Under the pieces are notes generated by a model. That model had not been told where the DNA came from and ran no database searches. It saw nothing but the letters and a program-made list of their open reading frames with translations. Source: Bacillus sp. UNC438CL73TsuS30 (lineage in GTDB: Bacteria > Bacillota > Bacilli > Bacillales > Cytobacillaceae). Taken from it: a DNA stretch of 64,000 nt. The stretch is from contig NZ_KI535295.1 in assembly GCF_000482325.1 (NCBI RefSeq), forward strand, positions 126,760-190,759, in the 5' to 3' direction. Each line of letters starts with the position of its first letter. Position 1 is the stretch's first letter. This document shows positions 1 to 9,192 of this stretch, piece by piece. Made by a program: the position numbers and the translations under genes.

Positions 1-2
1 GT

Positions 3-695
3 AACTACGCACCCTTTTCCATTAAGGATCTATTCGAGAAAAACTTTGATTACTGGGCGTTGGGGCATATCCATAAACGGGCTTTTCTTTCTGAAAATCC
101 GCCAATTCTTTATCCTGGGAATCTGCAGGGGCGAAATAAAAAAGAAAAGGGGCCCAAAGGCTTTTACCATGTAACCCTAAAGGATTCAGAGGCTAATCTT
201 GAATTTGTAGAGACCTCCGATATTGTTTGGCAGGAAGCAGTCGTTGATGCCTCTTCAGCAGAGAACTTTCATCAAATTTTACACTTATGCCAAATGGCTA
301 TAAATAATCTAAGAAAAAAAAAATTAGGAACTCTTTTAACTTTATATTTAGAAAATGTCCATTTAGAAAATGCAAAGGAAAAAAAGAGTTTAAACAACGA
401 ACTGCTAGAACTCCTTCTCGAGGACGAAAGAGAGGAGAAGGAGTTTGTATGGATCGTAGAATTGGGCATAGCTGAAAGTGCCCAAGTGGACCGGGAGCAT
501 TTAATGGCCGAAGCGAATTTTTATGCGGAAATGTTTAAAACCTTGGATGACCATACAGACATTGAGGAAACATTAGCACCCTTGTATGACCATCGTTTAG
601 GGAGAAAATATCTCGAGAATTTGACGAATCTCAACCAGAAAGAAATAGTTGAACAAGCAGAAAAGCTTTTAATTAGCTTACTTTATCAAGCATAG
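3..695 (+). CDS. yhaO: DNA repair exonuclease YhaO, C-terminal part
   Basis: The window opens inside this gene; the first complete codon is at 3 and 230 residues remain. A GHIHKR motif near residue 21 of the fragment is the last metal-binding motif of calcineurin-like phosphoesterases of the Mre11/SbcD type. The rest matches the acidic C-terminal capping region of YhaO. It is followed after 18 bp by yhaN, whose product is SbcC-like, so the pair probably forms an SbcCD-like nuclease complex acting on DNA ends. The N-terminal catalytic motifs lie outside the window. Confidence 0.9.
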   Translation, partial: NYAPFSIKDLFEKNFDYWALGHIHKRAFLSENPPILYPGNLQGRNKKEKGPKGFYHVTLKDSEANLEFVETSDIVWQEAVVDASSAENFHQILHLCQMAINNLRKKKLGTLLTLYLENVHLENAKEKKSLNNELLELLLEDEREEKEFVWIVELGIAESAQVDREHLMAEANFYAEMFKTLDDHTDIEETLAPLYDHRLGRKYLENLTNLNQKEIVEQAEKLLISLLYQA

Positions 696-713
696 AGAAA
701 GGAGTGAGTTGAT

Positions 714-3700
714 TTGAAAATTATTGAGATTCATATATATGGGTATGGTCAATTGGAGAATATGCAAATCAAAGACTTAGCTGATTTTCAAGTATTCTTT
801 GGGGAAAATGAAGCGGGTAAATCTACCATCATGGCCTTTGTTCATGGAATTTTATTTGGTTTTCCGACTAAACAGCAATCTTCTGAACTGCGCTATGAGC
901 CCAAACATAATGATAAATATGGCGGGAAAATTAGAATCTTTCATGATGATTTTGGTTTTGCTGTCATTGAACGGGTCAAAGGGAAATCCACTGGAGATGT
1001 AAAGGTATCATTGGAAGACGGCAGATTAGGTGGAGAAGAGCTTCTTAAGGAATTATTGGGGAATTTTGATAAAGGCTTATTTCAAGCGATTTTTTCATTT
1101 AACCTAAATGGGTTACAGAACATTCATCAAATGAAAGGTGAAGAGATTGGAAAGTTTTTATTTTCCGCTGGTACATTAGGAACAGAACGCCTTTCAGAAG
1201 CGGAAACAGTCCTGCAAAAAGAACTGGAAACACGCTTTAAGCCAAGCGGGAAAAAGCCATTGTTAAATGAAAAATTACAAGAGCTCCATGCACTAAATGG
1301 AGAGTTGAAAAAGGCTTTAGCTAAAAATGATGAATATGATTCTTTCATTAAAAAACAGGAATCCATTCAAGAGGAAATGGCAGGCATTCACTACCAGTTG
1401 TCAGAAATGCAAGAAAGCAATGAAAAATTGAATGAGTGGAAGAAAATACATTCACTTGTCAAAGAAGAATTATGGACGAAAAATGAGCTCGCTGATCTAG
1501 GAGAAATTCAATTCCCTGCCCAAGGGATCGAAAGGTTTGAGAGATTAAATCAGTTGCTTTACCCATATAATGCTCAAATCAAAAGCCTGCTTGAGAGAAT
1601 TGAAGTCTTGAAAAAGGAATTGGCAGCTATTCGGCCAGACGATTTATTCCTTGAACAAGAATCCACTTTAATGACAATATTGGATCAAATCCCTCTATTT
1701 GACCAGTTAGAACTGGAGCAACAGCAGTATCTTTTAAAGCTTCAAGATTATCAAGGTAGACTTTCTGAAACACTTGACCGCCTTCATTTGCCGGTAAAGG
1801 AAGAGGAACTTCTAGCCATTAATACAAATATCTACGTAAAGAATGAAGTGGAAGTAGTATCAAGCCGTGGCAAAAGGCTTAATGAAATGAAACTGGAATT
1901 GGAGGAGAGGTTTCAGGAAGAAAAAGCTGCTCTTGAAAAGCTTGAGATAGAGGTGAATTCAGCGGAAAGCCAGGTACTTCCCCATAAAGAAAGAGTCCTG
2001 CTTGAGGAAAAACTAAATAGAGAGGACAAAAAAAGTTTAGAAAATGAACTAAATTCAATTAAAGACCAAATTGAATTCTATCGTCTTGCCAATGAACGTG
2101 AACAAAATGAATGGAAAAGACTTCAGAAGCAAAAGAAGCTTCAATTTCTTCTGTTTGAAATCATTTTACTTGGACTAGTATTCTACGGAATTTTTACGAA
2201 GCAATCGGGATTAGTATTTATCGGTGTTCTTGCCGCTTTATTGACAGGAGTTTTAATGGTAAAAAGCTTCAATCGACCAAAAGGACAAGATTCCAATCCA
2301 ACTTTAGATTCTTTGAAGGAAAAAGAGAAACAAGTAATCCAAAAGCTAGGGTCAGCAGAATATGCAAACTTTATGAAACTTCAGGAGCAATTACTTCTGG
2401 ATAATCGACGGAAGGAACAGTTACAAGGGTTGCAAATGCGACTTGAACAGCAGAATGACCAATATGATAAGGTAATCTCCAAATTTGAAGCCTGGGAAAT
2501 TGAATCGGCAAAATATAAGGAAAGTCTTTTTACCCTTGCTAGCCAACTGCAACTTCCTGAATATATCGCCATGACCCATTTACGTGAGGCTTTCGGGCTT
2601 ATTGAACAATATAAAACGCTATGGAGAGAAAAGAGCTATCTGCAAGAGCGTATTACACAAATCAAGGAAAAACAGCTATCCATAGAAAATAGTCTTGAAT
2701 TATTTGCAAATCGTTATTTATCGGAAGTTCATATGGACCTGCATAAAAAAGGCTATGCGCTCAGGGAGAAATTAAAGGTTGAGCACGAGAAAAAGATAAT
2801 GAGTCAAGAGAGACTAGCAAAACTCCTGGATTTAGAGAATGAATTAACACAAAAGAAACGGGAACAGTCGCACTTAAAAGAAGAAATTAAAAAGCTTTAT
2901 AATGAAGCTGAGGCCAGCAATGACCAGCAATACTACGAACTGGGGGTAAAAGCTGAAAAACAAGCGAAGTTTAAAGATCGATTAAAGGATATTCAAAAGC
3001 AGCTTCAGTTTTCAATCATTACTGAACCCGAGCGGAAGAGCTTTTTACACCTTCATAATATTGAAGAAAAGGTAGTGGAACAGCAAAAAGAAGCAATCCG
3101 TTTAAAAGATAGACTGACAGCACTGCAAGAGGAAGATGCGTCTATAAAATATGAAATTCAGGTCCTCGAAGAGGGTGGTATTTATTCTGAGCTTCTTCAC
3201 CAATTTAAGCAGAAAAAATATGAGCTGGAAGAAATGGCAAAGGAATGGTCTGTTTATTGCCTTGCTCAAGATATTCTGGCAAAGACGGTTGAAAAGTATA
3301 AAAATACATACCTGCCAAGAATGCTGTCTAAAGCGGAGGAGTATTTGTTTTTTTTAACAGAGGGGAGATACCATCGAATTCATCTTCAAAAGTCGGGGAC
3401 TGGCTTTTTAATTGAAAGGAAGGATTACACGATTTTTGAGGCAAATGAACTTAGCCAAGCGACTACCGAACAAGTCTATGTTTCGATAAGGCTTGCCTTG
3501 GCCACCACACTATATGAAAAATATCGTTTTCCGATCATCATTGATGATAGCTTTGTAAATTTTGATGCCAGAAGAACACAAAAAATCATCGAACTATTAA
3601 AGAGTTTAAAACAAAATCAAATTTTATTTTTTACCTGCCATACACATTTGCTTCAGAATTTCTCACATGAAAATATTCTTTTGCTAAATAAAGGGATTGT

Positions 3701-3716
3701 AGAGATTCCTTCATAG
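714..3716 (+). CDS. yhaN: SbcC/Rad50-like coiled-coil ATPase YhaN
   Basis: This 1000-residue protein has a Walker A motif (GENEAGKST, about residue 30), long coiled-coil arms, an ABC-type signature (LSQATTEQ, about residue 918) and a Walker B (FPIIIDDSF). That is the layout of the Rad50/SbcC/SMC class. Unlike SbcC it carries two hydrophobic segments at about residues 474-518 inside the coiled coil, so it may be membrane-attached. The start is a TTG at 714 behind AAAGGAG. It lies in a yhaO-yhaN-yhaM operon and is likely the ATPase partner of YhaO. Confidence 0.93.
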   Translation: MKIIEIHIYGYGQLENMQIKDLADFQVFFGENEAGKSTIMAFVHGILFGFPTKQQSSELRYEPKHNDKYGGKIRIFHDDFGFAVIERVKGKSTGDVKVSLEDGRLGGEELLKELLGNFDKGLFQAIFSFNLNGLQNIHQMKGEEIGKFLFSAGTLGTERLSEAETVLQKELETRFKPSGKKPLLNEKLQELHALNGELKKALAKNDEYDSFIKKQESIQEEMAGIHYQLSEMQESNEKLNEWKKIHSLVKEELWTKNELADLGEIQFPAQGIERFERLNQLLYPYNAQIKSLLERIEVLKKELAAIRPDDLFLEQESTLMTILDQIPLFDQLELEQQQYLLKLQDYQGRLSETLDRLHLPVKEEELLAINTNIYVKNEVEVVSSRGKRLNEMKLELEERFQEEKAALEKLEIEVNSAESQVLPHKERVLLEEKLNREDKKSLENELNSIKDQIEFYRLANEREQNEWKRLQKQKKLQFLLFEIILLGLVFYGIFTKQSGLVFIGVLAALLTGVLMVKSFNRPKGQDSNPTLDSLKEKEKQVIQKLGSAEYANFMKLQEQLLLDNRRKEQLQGLQMRLEQQNDQYDKVISKFEAWEIESAKYKESLFTLASQLQLPEYIAMTHLREAFGLIEQYKTLWREKSYLQERITQIKEKQLSIENSLELFANRYLSEVHMDLHKKGYALREKLKVEHEKKIMSQERLAKLLDLENELTQKKREQSHLKEEIKKLYNEAEASNDQQYYELGVKAEKQAKFKDRLKDIQKQLQFSIITEPERKSFLHLHNIEEKVVEQQKEAIRLKDRLTALQEEDASIKYEIQVLEEGGIYSELLHQFKQKKYELEEMAKEWSVYCLAQDILAKTVEKYKNTYLPRMLSKAEEYLFFLTEGRYHRIHLQKSGTGFLIERKDYTIFEANELSQATTEQVYVSIRLALATTLYEKYRFPIIIDDSFVNFDARRTQKIIELLKSLKQNQILFFTCHTHLLQNFSHENILLLNKGIVEIPS

Positions 3717-3770
3717 GGTGATAGACCAATATGTTATACTAGGTTTCATAGAAAGGGGCGTTGGAATACA

Positions 3771-4715
3771 ATGGGTAAAGGAATTCTATATTATAATGTC
3801 GGTGACCAGGTTGAATTGTTTTTACTGATTAAAAGCGCCACGAAAGGGACGGCTAGTAATGGCAAGCCTTTTTTGACGCTTATATTGCAAGACCAAAGCG
3901 GGGAAATTGAGGCTAAACTTTGGGATGCTGGTGAAGAAGATGAGAAAAACTATGCACCTCAAAATATCGTAAAAATAATTGGGGAACTTCAAAATTATCG
4001 TGGTAAAAGTCAGTTAAAAATTAGACAAATTCGCAAATCAGGACCAAATGATCGTGTTAAGCTTGATGACTTTCTTGAGGCTGCACCACTAAGTCAAGAT
4101 GAAATGTCTAGCAAACTGACTCAATATATTTTTGATATGAAAAATCCTAATATCCAAAGAATAACAAGACATTTAATTAAAAAGCACCAGGAAGCTTTTT
4201 TAGTCTATCCGGCGGCAACAAAAAATCATCACGAGTTTGTTTCCGGTCTGGCCTACCATGTTGTCAGTATGCTCGATTTGGCCAAGGCTATTTCCTCCTT
4301 GTATCCTAGTCTTGATCGGGACCTTCTTTATGCAGGGGTTATTTTACACGATATGGGGAAAGTTTTAGAACTTTCTGGACCAATCTCAACGATGTATACG
4401 ATTGAAGGAAATCTCCTCGGCCATATTACCATCATGGTGAATGAAATTGGCAAGGCTGCCGAAGAATTAGGAATTTCCGGGGAGGAAGTATTAATCCTTC
4501 AGCATCTTGTTCTTAGTCATCATGGAAAAGCTGAATGGGGCAGCCCGAAACCTCCGCTCATTAAAGAAGCAGAGATTCTTCATTATATCGATAATTTGGA
4601 TGCAAAAATGAACATGCTTGACCGTGCGCTTGAAAGAGTGAAGCCCGGGGAATTTACAGAGCGAATTTTTGCCTTGGATAACCGCTCTTTTTATAAGCCA
4701 GTGTTTCATAAATAA
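3771..4715 (+). CDS. yhaM: 3'-5' exoribonuclease YhaM
   Basis: The 314-residue product has an N-terminal OB-fold nucleic-acid-binding region (about 12-90) and a C-terminal HD phosphohydrolase domain. The HD domain shows a histidine-rich motif near residue 153 (HHEF) and the HDMGK motif near 194. This matches YhaM, a metal-dependent 3'-5' exoribonuclease of Gram-positive bacteria involved in RNA decay. The ATG at 3771 has the ribosome site AAAGGGGCG. The length is normal, and it is the last gene of the yhaONM operon, ending on an intrinsic terminator. Confidence 0.95.
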   Translation: MGKGILYYNVGDQVELFLLIKSATKGTASNGKPFLTLILQDQSGEIEAKLWDAGEEDEKNYAPQNIVKIIGELQNYRGKSQLKIRQIRKSGPNDRVKLDDFLEAAPLSQDEMSSKLTQYIFDMKNPNIQRITRHLIKKHQEAFLVYPAATKNHHEFVSGLAYHVVSMLDLAKAISSLYPSLDRDLLYAGVILHDMGKVLELSGPISTMYTIEGNLLGHITIMVNEIGKAAEELGISGEEVLILQHLVLSHHGKAEWGSPKPPLIKEAEILHYIDNLDAKMNMLDRALERVKPGEFTERIFALDNRSFYKPVFHK

Positions 4716-4745
4716 AAGATAGCCCAATTGGGTTATCTTTTTTAT
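4715..4745 (+). terminator. Intrinsic terminator after yhaM
   Basis: The inverted repeat AAGATAGCCC / GGGTTATCTT (one G-U pair) with an AATT loop is followed by a T run. It overlaps the yhaM stop codon. Confidence 0.85.
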
Positions 4746-4824
4746 TTGGATAAGAATAAATTCTGGAAATCCGAATACATTGTATTAAAATCATGGACAA
4801 CCAATCGTGGAGGGAGTATTAAAT

Positions 4825-5013
4825 ATGTCTATTCCTATTTGGGTATTTGCAGTGGTAGCAGGAATCGTAATTAGCGCTTTAATGGCTATTAAGACCGGCA
4901 GGGAGGAACGCCAGCTGGAAATGGAGAGTATTGAAAAGGAAGGGGAAATCTATCTAGACCGCCTAGAAAAGGAAAGGGAACGGCGTGAAGGAGAAAAAGC
5001 TGCAGGAGTATAA
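4825..5013 (+). CDS. yhaL: Small membrane protein YhaL
   Basis: A 62-residue protein has one N-terminal membrane helix (about residues 4-21) followed by a highly charged, Glu/Lys/Arg-rich tail (about 22-62). The position between yhaM and prsA and the size match YhaL, a small sporulation-linked membrane protein of unknown function. The ATG at 4825 is chosen because GGAGGG lies 10 bp upstream; a GTG at 4807 is possible but has no ribosome site. Confidence 0.8.
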   Translation: MSIPIWVFAVVAGIVISALMAIKTGREERQLEMESIEKEGEIYLDRLEKERERREGEKAAGV

Positions 5014-5020
5014 GAAAAGG

Positions 5021-5055
5021 GAAGAGTGACTCACAAACGGAGTCACTCTTCTTTA
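5021..5055. terminator. Bidirectional terminator between yhaL and prsA
   Basis: The perfect stem GAAGAGTGACTC / GAGTCACTCTTC has A-rich and T-rich flanks on either side, so it can serve both convergent genes. Confidence 0.85.
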
Positions 5056-5068
5056 ATATCATTTAATA

Positions 5069-5944
5069 TTATTGTTGTGGTGCAGCAGTTGTTGTTTGCG
5101 GTTTAAGAGCGTCTTTAAGGTCTTTGTCACTAACAGTTACATCTGCAGCTTTTAATTCATTCTGCATTGCTTTATTAATGTCATCATTTGTTAATTTTGA
5201 GGATTTTACTTGATATTCAAGTTCTTTCTTCATTTGATCAAATGATTTTTTCTTTTTCTTGTCTGTAACTTGGATAATATGATAGCCAAACTGTGATTTA
5301 ACCGGGTCACTAATTTCATTAATCTTTAGGGCATATGCTGCTTTTTCAAAGGCAGGATCCATTTTTCCGGTGCCAAACCAGCCTAAATCGCCGCCGTTTT
5401 GAGCGGAACCTGGGTCTTGTGAGTATTTCTTAGCCAGGTCTTCGAATTTTTCGCCGGCATCTAATTTTTTCTTAACCTCTTTTGCGGTTTTTTCATCGTT
5501 CACAAGGATATGACGTGCTTTAATTTCAGGCTGATATTTGGCGTAGGCATCTTTTAATTCTTTGTCAGTGACTTTGACGTCTTTCATGGCCGCCTTTTCC
5601 TGCATCATGCCAACCTTCATGGTTTTCTTTAAGTCAGCTTCACTTTTATATCCATATTGTGCAAGTGCAGCCTCAAAATTAGACCCAAGCTGTTCTTTTA
5701 ATTGTGCAACTTTGGCGTCCAATTCTTTGTTTGTCACGTTGTATTTCTTTGCAAGAACTTTTTCATAAACTAACTGCTGCAGAGCTTGATTCCCAATCTT
5801 GTCTTTCATGGCTTGATAAAGCTCTTCTTTTGTTACGTCTCCGACCTTGCTTTTTGCTACGGTATCAGATGAACCCGATTGATTACATGCACTTAATGCA
5901 ATAACCCCGCCGGCTAACGTAAGGGCTAATAACCATTTTTTCAC
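5069..5944 (-). CDS. prsA: Foldase lipoprotein PrsA (parvulin)
   Basis: The 291-residue precursor starts with a lipoprotein signal peptide ending in the lipobox LSAC, so the mature protein is a diacylglyceryl-anchored extracytoplasmic lipoprotein. A parvulin-type peptidyl-prolyl isomerase domain spans about residues 138-228 (ARHILV near its start, FGYHIIQV at its end). The flanking N- and C-terminal parts are Lys/Gln-rich chaperone regions. PrsA helps exported proteins fold at the membrane-wall interface. The tail is rich in Pro, Thr and Gln. Monocistronic, with its own terminator. Confidence 0.96.
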   Translation of the reverse strand: MKKWLLALTLAGGVIALSACNQSGSSDTVAKSKVGDVTKEELYQAMKDKIGNQALQQLVYEKVLAKKYNVTNKELDAKVAQLKEQLGSNFEAALAQYGYKSEADLKKTMKVGMMQEKAAMKDVKVTDKELKDAYAKYQPEIKARHILVNDEKTAKEVKKKLDAGEKFEDLAKKYSQDPGSAQNGGDLGWFGTGKMDPAFEKAAYALKINEISDPVKSQFGYHIIQVTDKKKKKSFDQMKKELEYQVKSSKLTNDDINKAMQNELKAADVTVSDKDLKDALKPQTTTAAPQQ

Positions 5945-6138
5945 GATGAACCTCTCCTAAACAGTAAATTCTTGTGGCACTCATAACTTGACCACAACCT
6001 ATACTATAACATAAAAGGGAATAACAGCAAAAATTTAAGCCATGGAAGTTGGGCTTTTATCAGAAATTTTCATCGAGCCTAGGCGAATTGAGCATTGCTT
6101 GAATAGGATATCGTAATCGGCATGAAGGAGGGAAACGT

Positions 6139-6234
6139 ATGACAGGTGCAGCTGGAGGATACGGTGGAGGATTTGCGTTAATTGTTGTCCTTTTCATCTT
6201 ATTAATTATCATTGGAGCGGCTTGGGTTTATTAA
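6139..6234 (+). CDS. YjcZ-family small sporulation-type protein
   Basis: A 31-residue peptide begins with a Gly-rich segment (GAAGGYGGGF) and then one hydrophobic helix ending in AAWVY. This is the hallmark of the YjcZ/SscA family of tiny spore-associated membrane peptides. The start is supported by AGGAGGGAAACGT directly upstream, and an intrinsic terminator follows 11 bp after the stop. Confidence 0.85.
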   Translation: MTGAAGGYGGGFALIVVLFILLIIIGAAWVY

Positions 6235-6245
6235 AAGCCAAAATT

Positions 6246-6276
6246 AAAAGCGATGAGGGATCTCATCGCTTTATTG
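6246..6276 (+). terminator. Terminator after YjcZ-like gene
   Basis: Stem AAAAGCGATGAG / CTCATCGCTTTA with a GGAT loop and following T-rich bases. Confidence 0.8.
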
Positions 6277-6321
6277 TTTATGACGAATTTACTTACTCGT
6301 CATGCAGGAGATAAAAGAGTA

Positions 6322-6501
6322 TTATGTATACAAAATCTCCACGTATGACGATACAAGTAAAATGGTAATGAGGACATTTATGGTCCGAAATACCTTATGC
6401 TGCCGATCTTCTGGAATTTCCTTTTGAATACAAAGGGAATTAGTCATTTTATTTACATAAAACAGGATAAAGATAGCAAAGACAATAAAAATGGAGATCA
6501 T
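6322..6501 (-). CDS. Small two-helix membrane protein
   Basis: A 59-residue protein has two hydrophobic helices (about residues 2-17 and 39-56) separated by a charged loop containing KEIPEDRQHK. The ATG at 6501 follows AAGGAGGG at a good distance; a TTG three bases earlier also exists. I do not recognise the family. It lies between the prsA region and yhaI, where short Bacillus membrane proteins of unknown function are common. Confidence 0.65.
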   Translation of the reverse strand: MISIFIVFAIFILFYVNKMTNSLCIQKEIPEDRQHKVFRTINVLITILLVSSYVEILYT

Positions 6502-6721
6502 CAACGATTCCCTCCTTGTTGTTCATCAGTATACTCTTACTACAATATCAAAAAAAGTTAGAAAAAGATAGTCTAAAAGAGTGAAAGAAAAAAAGCCTTT
6601 GATATTTGAAACATAAATAAGCTAAAATGCTGTAAAGCCATAAAATAAAAAATTGTTTACCTTCTTGCAGAAAAGGTAAATAATGAACATAAAAGTATTG
6701 ATTTGGAATGAGGTAAATCCA

Positions 6722-7066
6722 GTGGAGAATCACGAATTACTAAATAAAATTCAGTTGCTTGAATATCATCAAAGAATTCTTCTAACATTAATCAACAATC
6801 CTAAACAGGATTTTTACAGGATGATCATTGAAAATGGCCTTTCAGAGCAAGAAGTAAGGGAATTCATGCAAATTTGTGACGAATTGAGCATAAAAATGGA
6901 AAAACAAAAAGCGGAAGGATTTATTTATTTTCAACCGCTTTTTACTGAGTTTTTATATTTATTACCTGAAAAATTAGATAGTAAAGATGTAATTCGGGCT
7001 TGCTCTTCCCAGGGACTTTATTTACCGCTTATGAAGGAATTGAATAAATACATATACTCTGATTAG
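6722..7066 (+). CDS. yhaI: DUF1878 family protein YhaI
   Basis: The product matches the YhaI family: an N-terminal helix ([12 protein letters not shown]), a central segment with CDELS, and a C-terminal part ending near the SQGLYLPLM motif. The GTG at 6722 gives 114 residues, close to the 113 of B. subtilis YhaI, and has GAGG 9 bp upstream. An ATG at 6683 would add 13 residues and is also possible. It converges on hpr and overlaps its stop by 4 bp. Function unknown. Confidence 0.8.
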   Translation: MENHELLNKIQLLEYHQRILLTLINNPKQDFYRMIIENGLSEQEVREFMQICDELSIKMEKQKAEGFIYFQPLFTEFLYLLPEKLDSKDVIRACSSQGLYLPLMKELNKYIYSD

Positions 7067-7635
7067 ACAAGTTCTTGTTCTGATTTTGCTTTTCTTAGTT
7101 TGCCATCTTGCTCCGTAAATTCACTTTCAATATTATGGAAAGAGCGTTCGAAAATTTCCATGAAATCATCCCCGTAAATATTTCGAACAATTGCCATCAT
7201 TTCAATAATATCGGGAAATTTCCCATACAAATCACGAAGCGGTAAGGCACCTGTATATACGGCATTGCTGTTCGGTTCATATGTCTCCATCAATTGAAGC
7301 AAGATCTTTTCCCCTTCAGCCGTTAGCTGAATATAGGTATTCCGTTTGTCGTTTTCCTTTTTTGAGAATTTGAGTAATCCTCTTTCTTCTAACTTCTTTG
7401 AAAAATTAAACGCTGTGGAGACATGCATAACTCCGAATTTTGCCACATCGGAAATGGAGGCACCGTTTAGATGATAGGCAATCCAAAGAATATGATGTTC
7501 ATTAATATTTAAATCAAAAGGTTTTATCCACTGTTGCCAATCCTTCTCAATTGACTTCCACAAAGCTTTACTTAATTGAGCAATCCGCTGGCTAAAAAGC
7601 ATCGCTTCTTTCATAGAATATTGTTTCTCTGACAT
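7063..7635 (-). CDS. hpr: Transition-state regulator Hpr (ScoC), MarR family
   Basis: The 190-residue protein has a winged-helix MarR domain. Segments such as [30 protein letters not shown] and [16 protein letters not shown] are nearly identical to B. subtilis Hpr/ScoC. Hpr represses protease, sporulation and transport genes during the transition to stationary phase. The ATG at 7635 has GGTGA upstream; a GTG at 7647 lacks a ribosome site. The C-terminal tail is shorter and less acidic than in B. subtilis. Confidence 0.95.
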   Translation of the reverse strand: MSEKQYSMKEAMLFSQRIAQLSKALWKSIEKDWQQWIKPFDLNINEHHILWIAYHLNGASISDVAKFGVMHVSTAFNFSKKLEERGLLKFSKKENDKRNTYIQLTAEGEKILLQLMETYEPNSNAVYTGALPLRDLYGKFPDIIEMMAIVRNIYGDDFMEIFERSFHNIESEFTEQDGKLRKAKSEQELV

Positions 7636-7898
7636 CCCCAATTTCACCTACTTTTATATTTCTCTATTATCATTATGCCAATAAAATAAAAATTAATAAA
7701 GATATAAATTTACAAAATCTTTAGAAATTACAACAATGTTTCTAATTTTTTGATAACTTTCTTTAAAAAAAGTGTACGAAATAATTCTTATTCCTATTTT
7801 ACGTGTTTTGTGGATTAATTCCAACCTTTTGAATATTCTATTTCTTAAAAAATTTTTCCAGTAGGTTGATTACTATGTAGCTAGAAAGGACAATACAA

Positions 7899-7927
7899 TT
7901 GACAGATCATAGCGTGAACCATAAATA
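7899..7927 (+). promoter_or_regulatory. Sigma-A-like promoter pointing into a terminator
   Basis: TTGACA, 17 bases, then TAAATA, on the plus strand in the 344-bp gap between hpr and trpP. The predicted start lies at the edge of the next hairpin, so any transcript would be very short or antisense to trpP. The rest of this gap is AT-rich and I see no gene in it. Confidence 0.35.
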
Positions 7928-7935
7928 TTATATAA

Positions 7936-7966
7936 AGAAAAGAACCCTTAGGGTTCTTTTCTATTT
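7936..7966 (-). terminator. Terminator of trpP
   Basis: Stem AAAAGAACCC / GGGTTCTTTT with a TTA loop, symmetrical enough to work on both strands. Confidence 0.85.
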
Positions 7967-7979
7967 CGTAATCAAAAAA

Positions 7980-8510
7980 TTATTTTTGAATAACAGACGG
8001 TGATGCCAATTTTGTTCTTTTTACTACTGATTGAGCAACTGGGAATAAGATCACCATAGCAACAGTATTTACAACAGTTGCGGGTAAAACAACTGCAGCA
8101 AAAAGTCCAACAAAAGGTCCAGGTAATCCAACAATTACTAAAGCAGACGATAAAAAGACAGTTCCAGATACTAATGTACCAAGAGCTGTTAAAACAGCAG
8201 CACTAATAACGGAATTTCGGAATTGCTTTAAAGCTGTAAATAAGCCAAAGAACACAGAAGCAGTGACAAGTTTGTCAATGATATTTGGAATTTGACCTCC
8301 AGGGAACCCAGTTGTTAATGCAGAAATAATTCCAGTAACAATGGCTAAAAGTAATACATTCTTGAACTCAGGAAATAAAATAATTCCTAAAAACATCATT
8401 AATAACATCATGTCCGGCTTCATGCCTAAAAATATTGGCGGAATCACCGCGTGTAAAACAGCCCCTATCCCTACTAGTAAAGCTAAAGCAACCAGATTCT
8501 TTGTATTCAT
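7980..8510 (-). CDS. trpP: Tryptophan transporter TrpP (YhaG)
   Basis: A 176-residue, very hydrophobic protein with about five membrane segments and motifs such as MNTKNLVALALLVGIGA and GFPGGQIPNIIDK. It matches TrpP, a tryptophan transporter of Bacillus related to small ECF-like permeases. The ATG at 8510 is set by the leader: a run of (G/U)AG triplets ends three bases before it and covers the ribosome binding site, as known for TRAP-controlled trpP. Confidence 0.93.
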   Translation of the reverse strand: MNTKNLVALALLVGIGAVLHAVIPPIFLGMKPDMMLLMMFLGIILFPEFKNVLLLAIVTGIISALTTGFPGGQIPNIIDKLVTASVFFGLFTALKQFRNSVISAAVLTALGTLVSGTVFLSSALVIVGLPGPFVGLFAAVVLPATVVNTVAMVILFPVAQSVVKRTKLASPSVIQK

Positions 8511-8512
8511 TT

Positions 8513-8563
8513 CTCAACTCTCCTCTTCTAATCTCTGCTATTGGTTTCTCCTGCAGTGCACTC
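8513..8563 (-). promoter_or_regulatory. TRAP-binding array over the trpP ribosome site
   Basis: On the trpP mRNA, six (G/U)AG triplets with exactly two-base spacers run from 8540 to 8513 (UAG, GAG, UAG, GAG, GAG, GAG), ending three bases before the AUG. Two more GAG triplets lie upstream at 8550 and 8563. Tryptophan-bound TRAP is known to block trpP/yhaG translation in B. subtilis this way. Confidence 0.88.
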
Positions 8564-8646
8564 ATTGCCTGCAGCGAAAAACTTGAAATCATTATACCAC
8601 ATTATCATTAAAATGATAAAGAAATAATTTTCAGAGAATTAAAAAA

Positions 8647-9066
8647 TCAAAGGTGATTTTTGATTCCAGACGCCATTTCCTGCAGGATCGCAGGTGTGTA
8701 ATCACTCTGGTTATTTTTCCATACCGCACCAAAACCATCACCTTTGCCATAACGCGGAATTAAATGCATATGATAGTGGAATACTGTTTGTCCTGCTTGT
8801 TCGCCATTATTATTCACCGTATTTAACCCAACAGGTTCAAATTCCTGCTTTAAGGCCCTAGCAATTTCCGGGACAACTTCAAAGAGGTTTCGGGCAATTT
8901 CAGGTGTTAACTCGAATACATTTTCTTTATGTATTTTCGGTATTATGAGAGTATGACCCTTTGTGACTTGGCTAATATCTAAAAAAGCCAATACATGTTC
9001 ATTCTCAAATACTTTCGCGGACGGGATTTCACCATTAACAATTTTGCAAAAAATACAATCGCTCAT
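8647..9066 (-). CDS. hit: HIT-family nucleotide hydrolase
   Basis: The 139-residue protein has the histidine triad HYHMHL near residue 98 and the N-terminal CIFCKIVNGEIP, both hallmarks of the HIT family (Hint branch). These enzymes hydrolyse nucleoside phosphoramidates and related nucleotides. Lone Cys residues in CIFC may bind zinc. The ATG at 9066 with GGAAAGG upstream is preferred over a GTG at 9075. It lies divergent to ecsA, as in B. subtilis. Confidence 0.94.
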   Translation of the reverse strand: MSDCIFCKIVNGEIPSAKVFENEHVLAFLDISQVTKGHTLIIPKIHKENVFELTPEIARNLFEVVPEIARALKQEFEPVGLNTVNNNGEQAGQTVFHYHMHLIPRYGKGDGFGAVWKNNQSDYTPAILQEMASGIKNHL

Positions 9067-9192
9067 TTTTCGCACAACCTTTCCAATATGTTTGTCTTAT
9101 TTTACCATGGTGGGGGGCAATACAAAAGAAAAGAGCAGAATCCGTATAGGATTCCGCCCTCTCGAAGGGGAATTGCTTCAATTGGAACGTTC

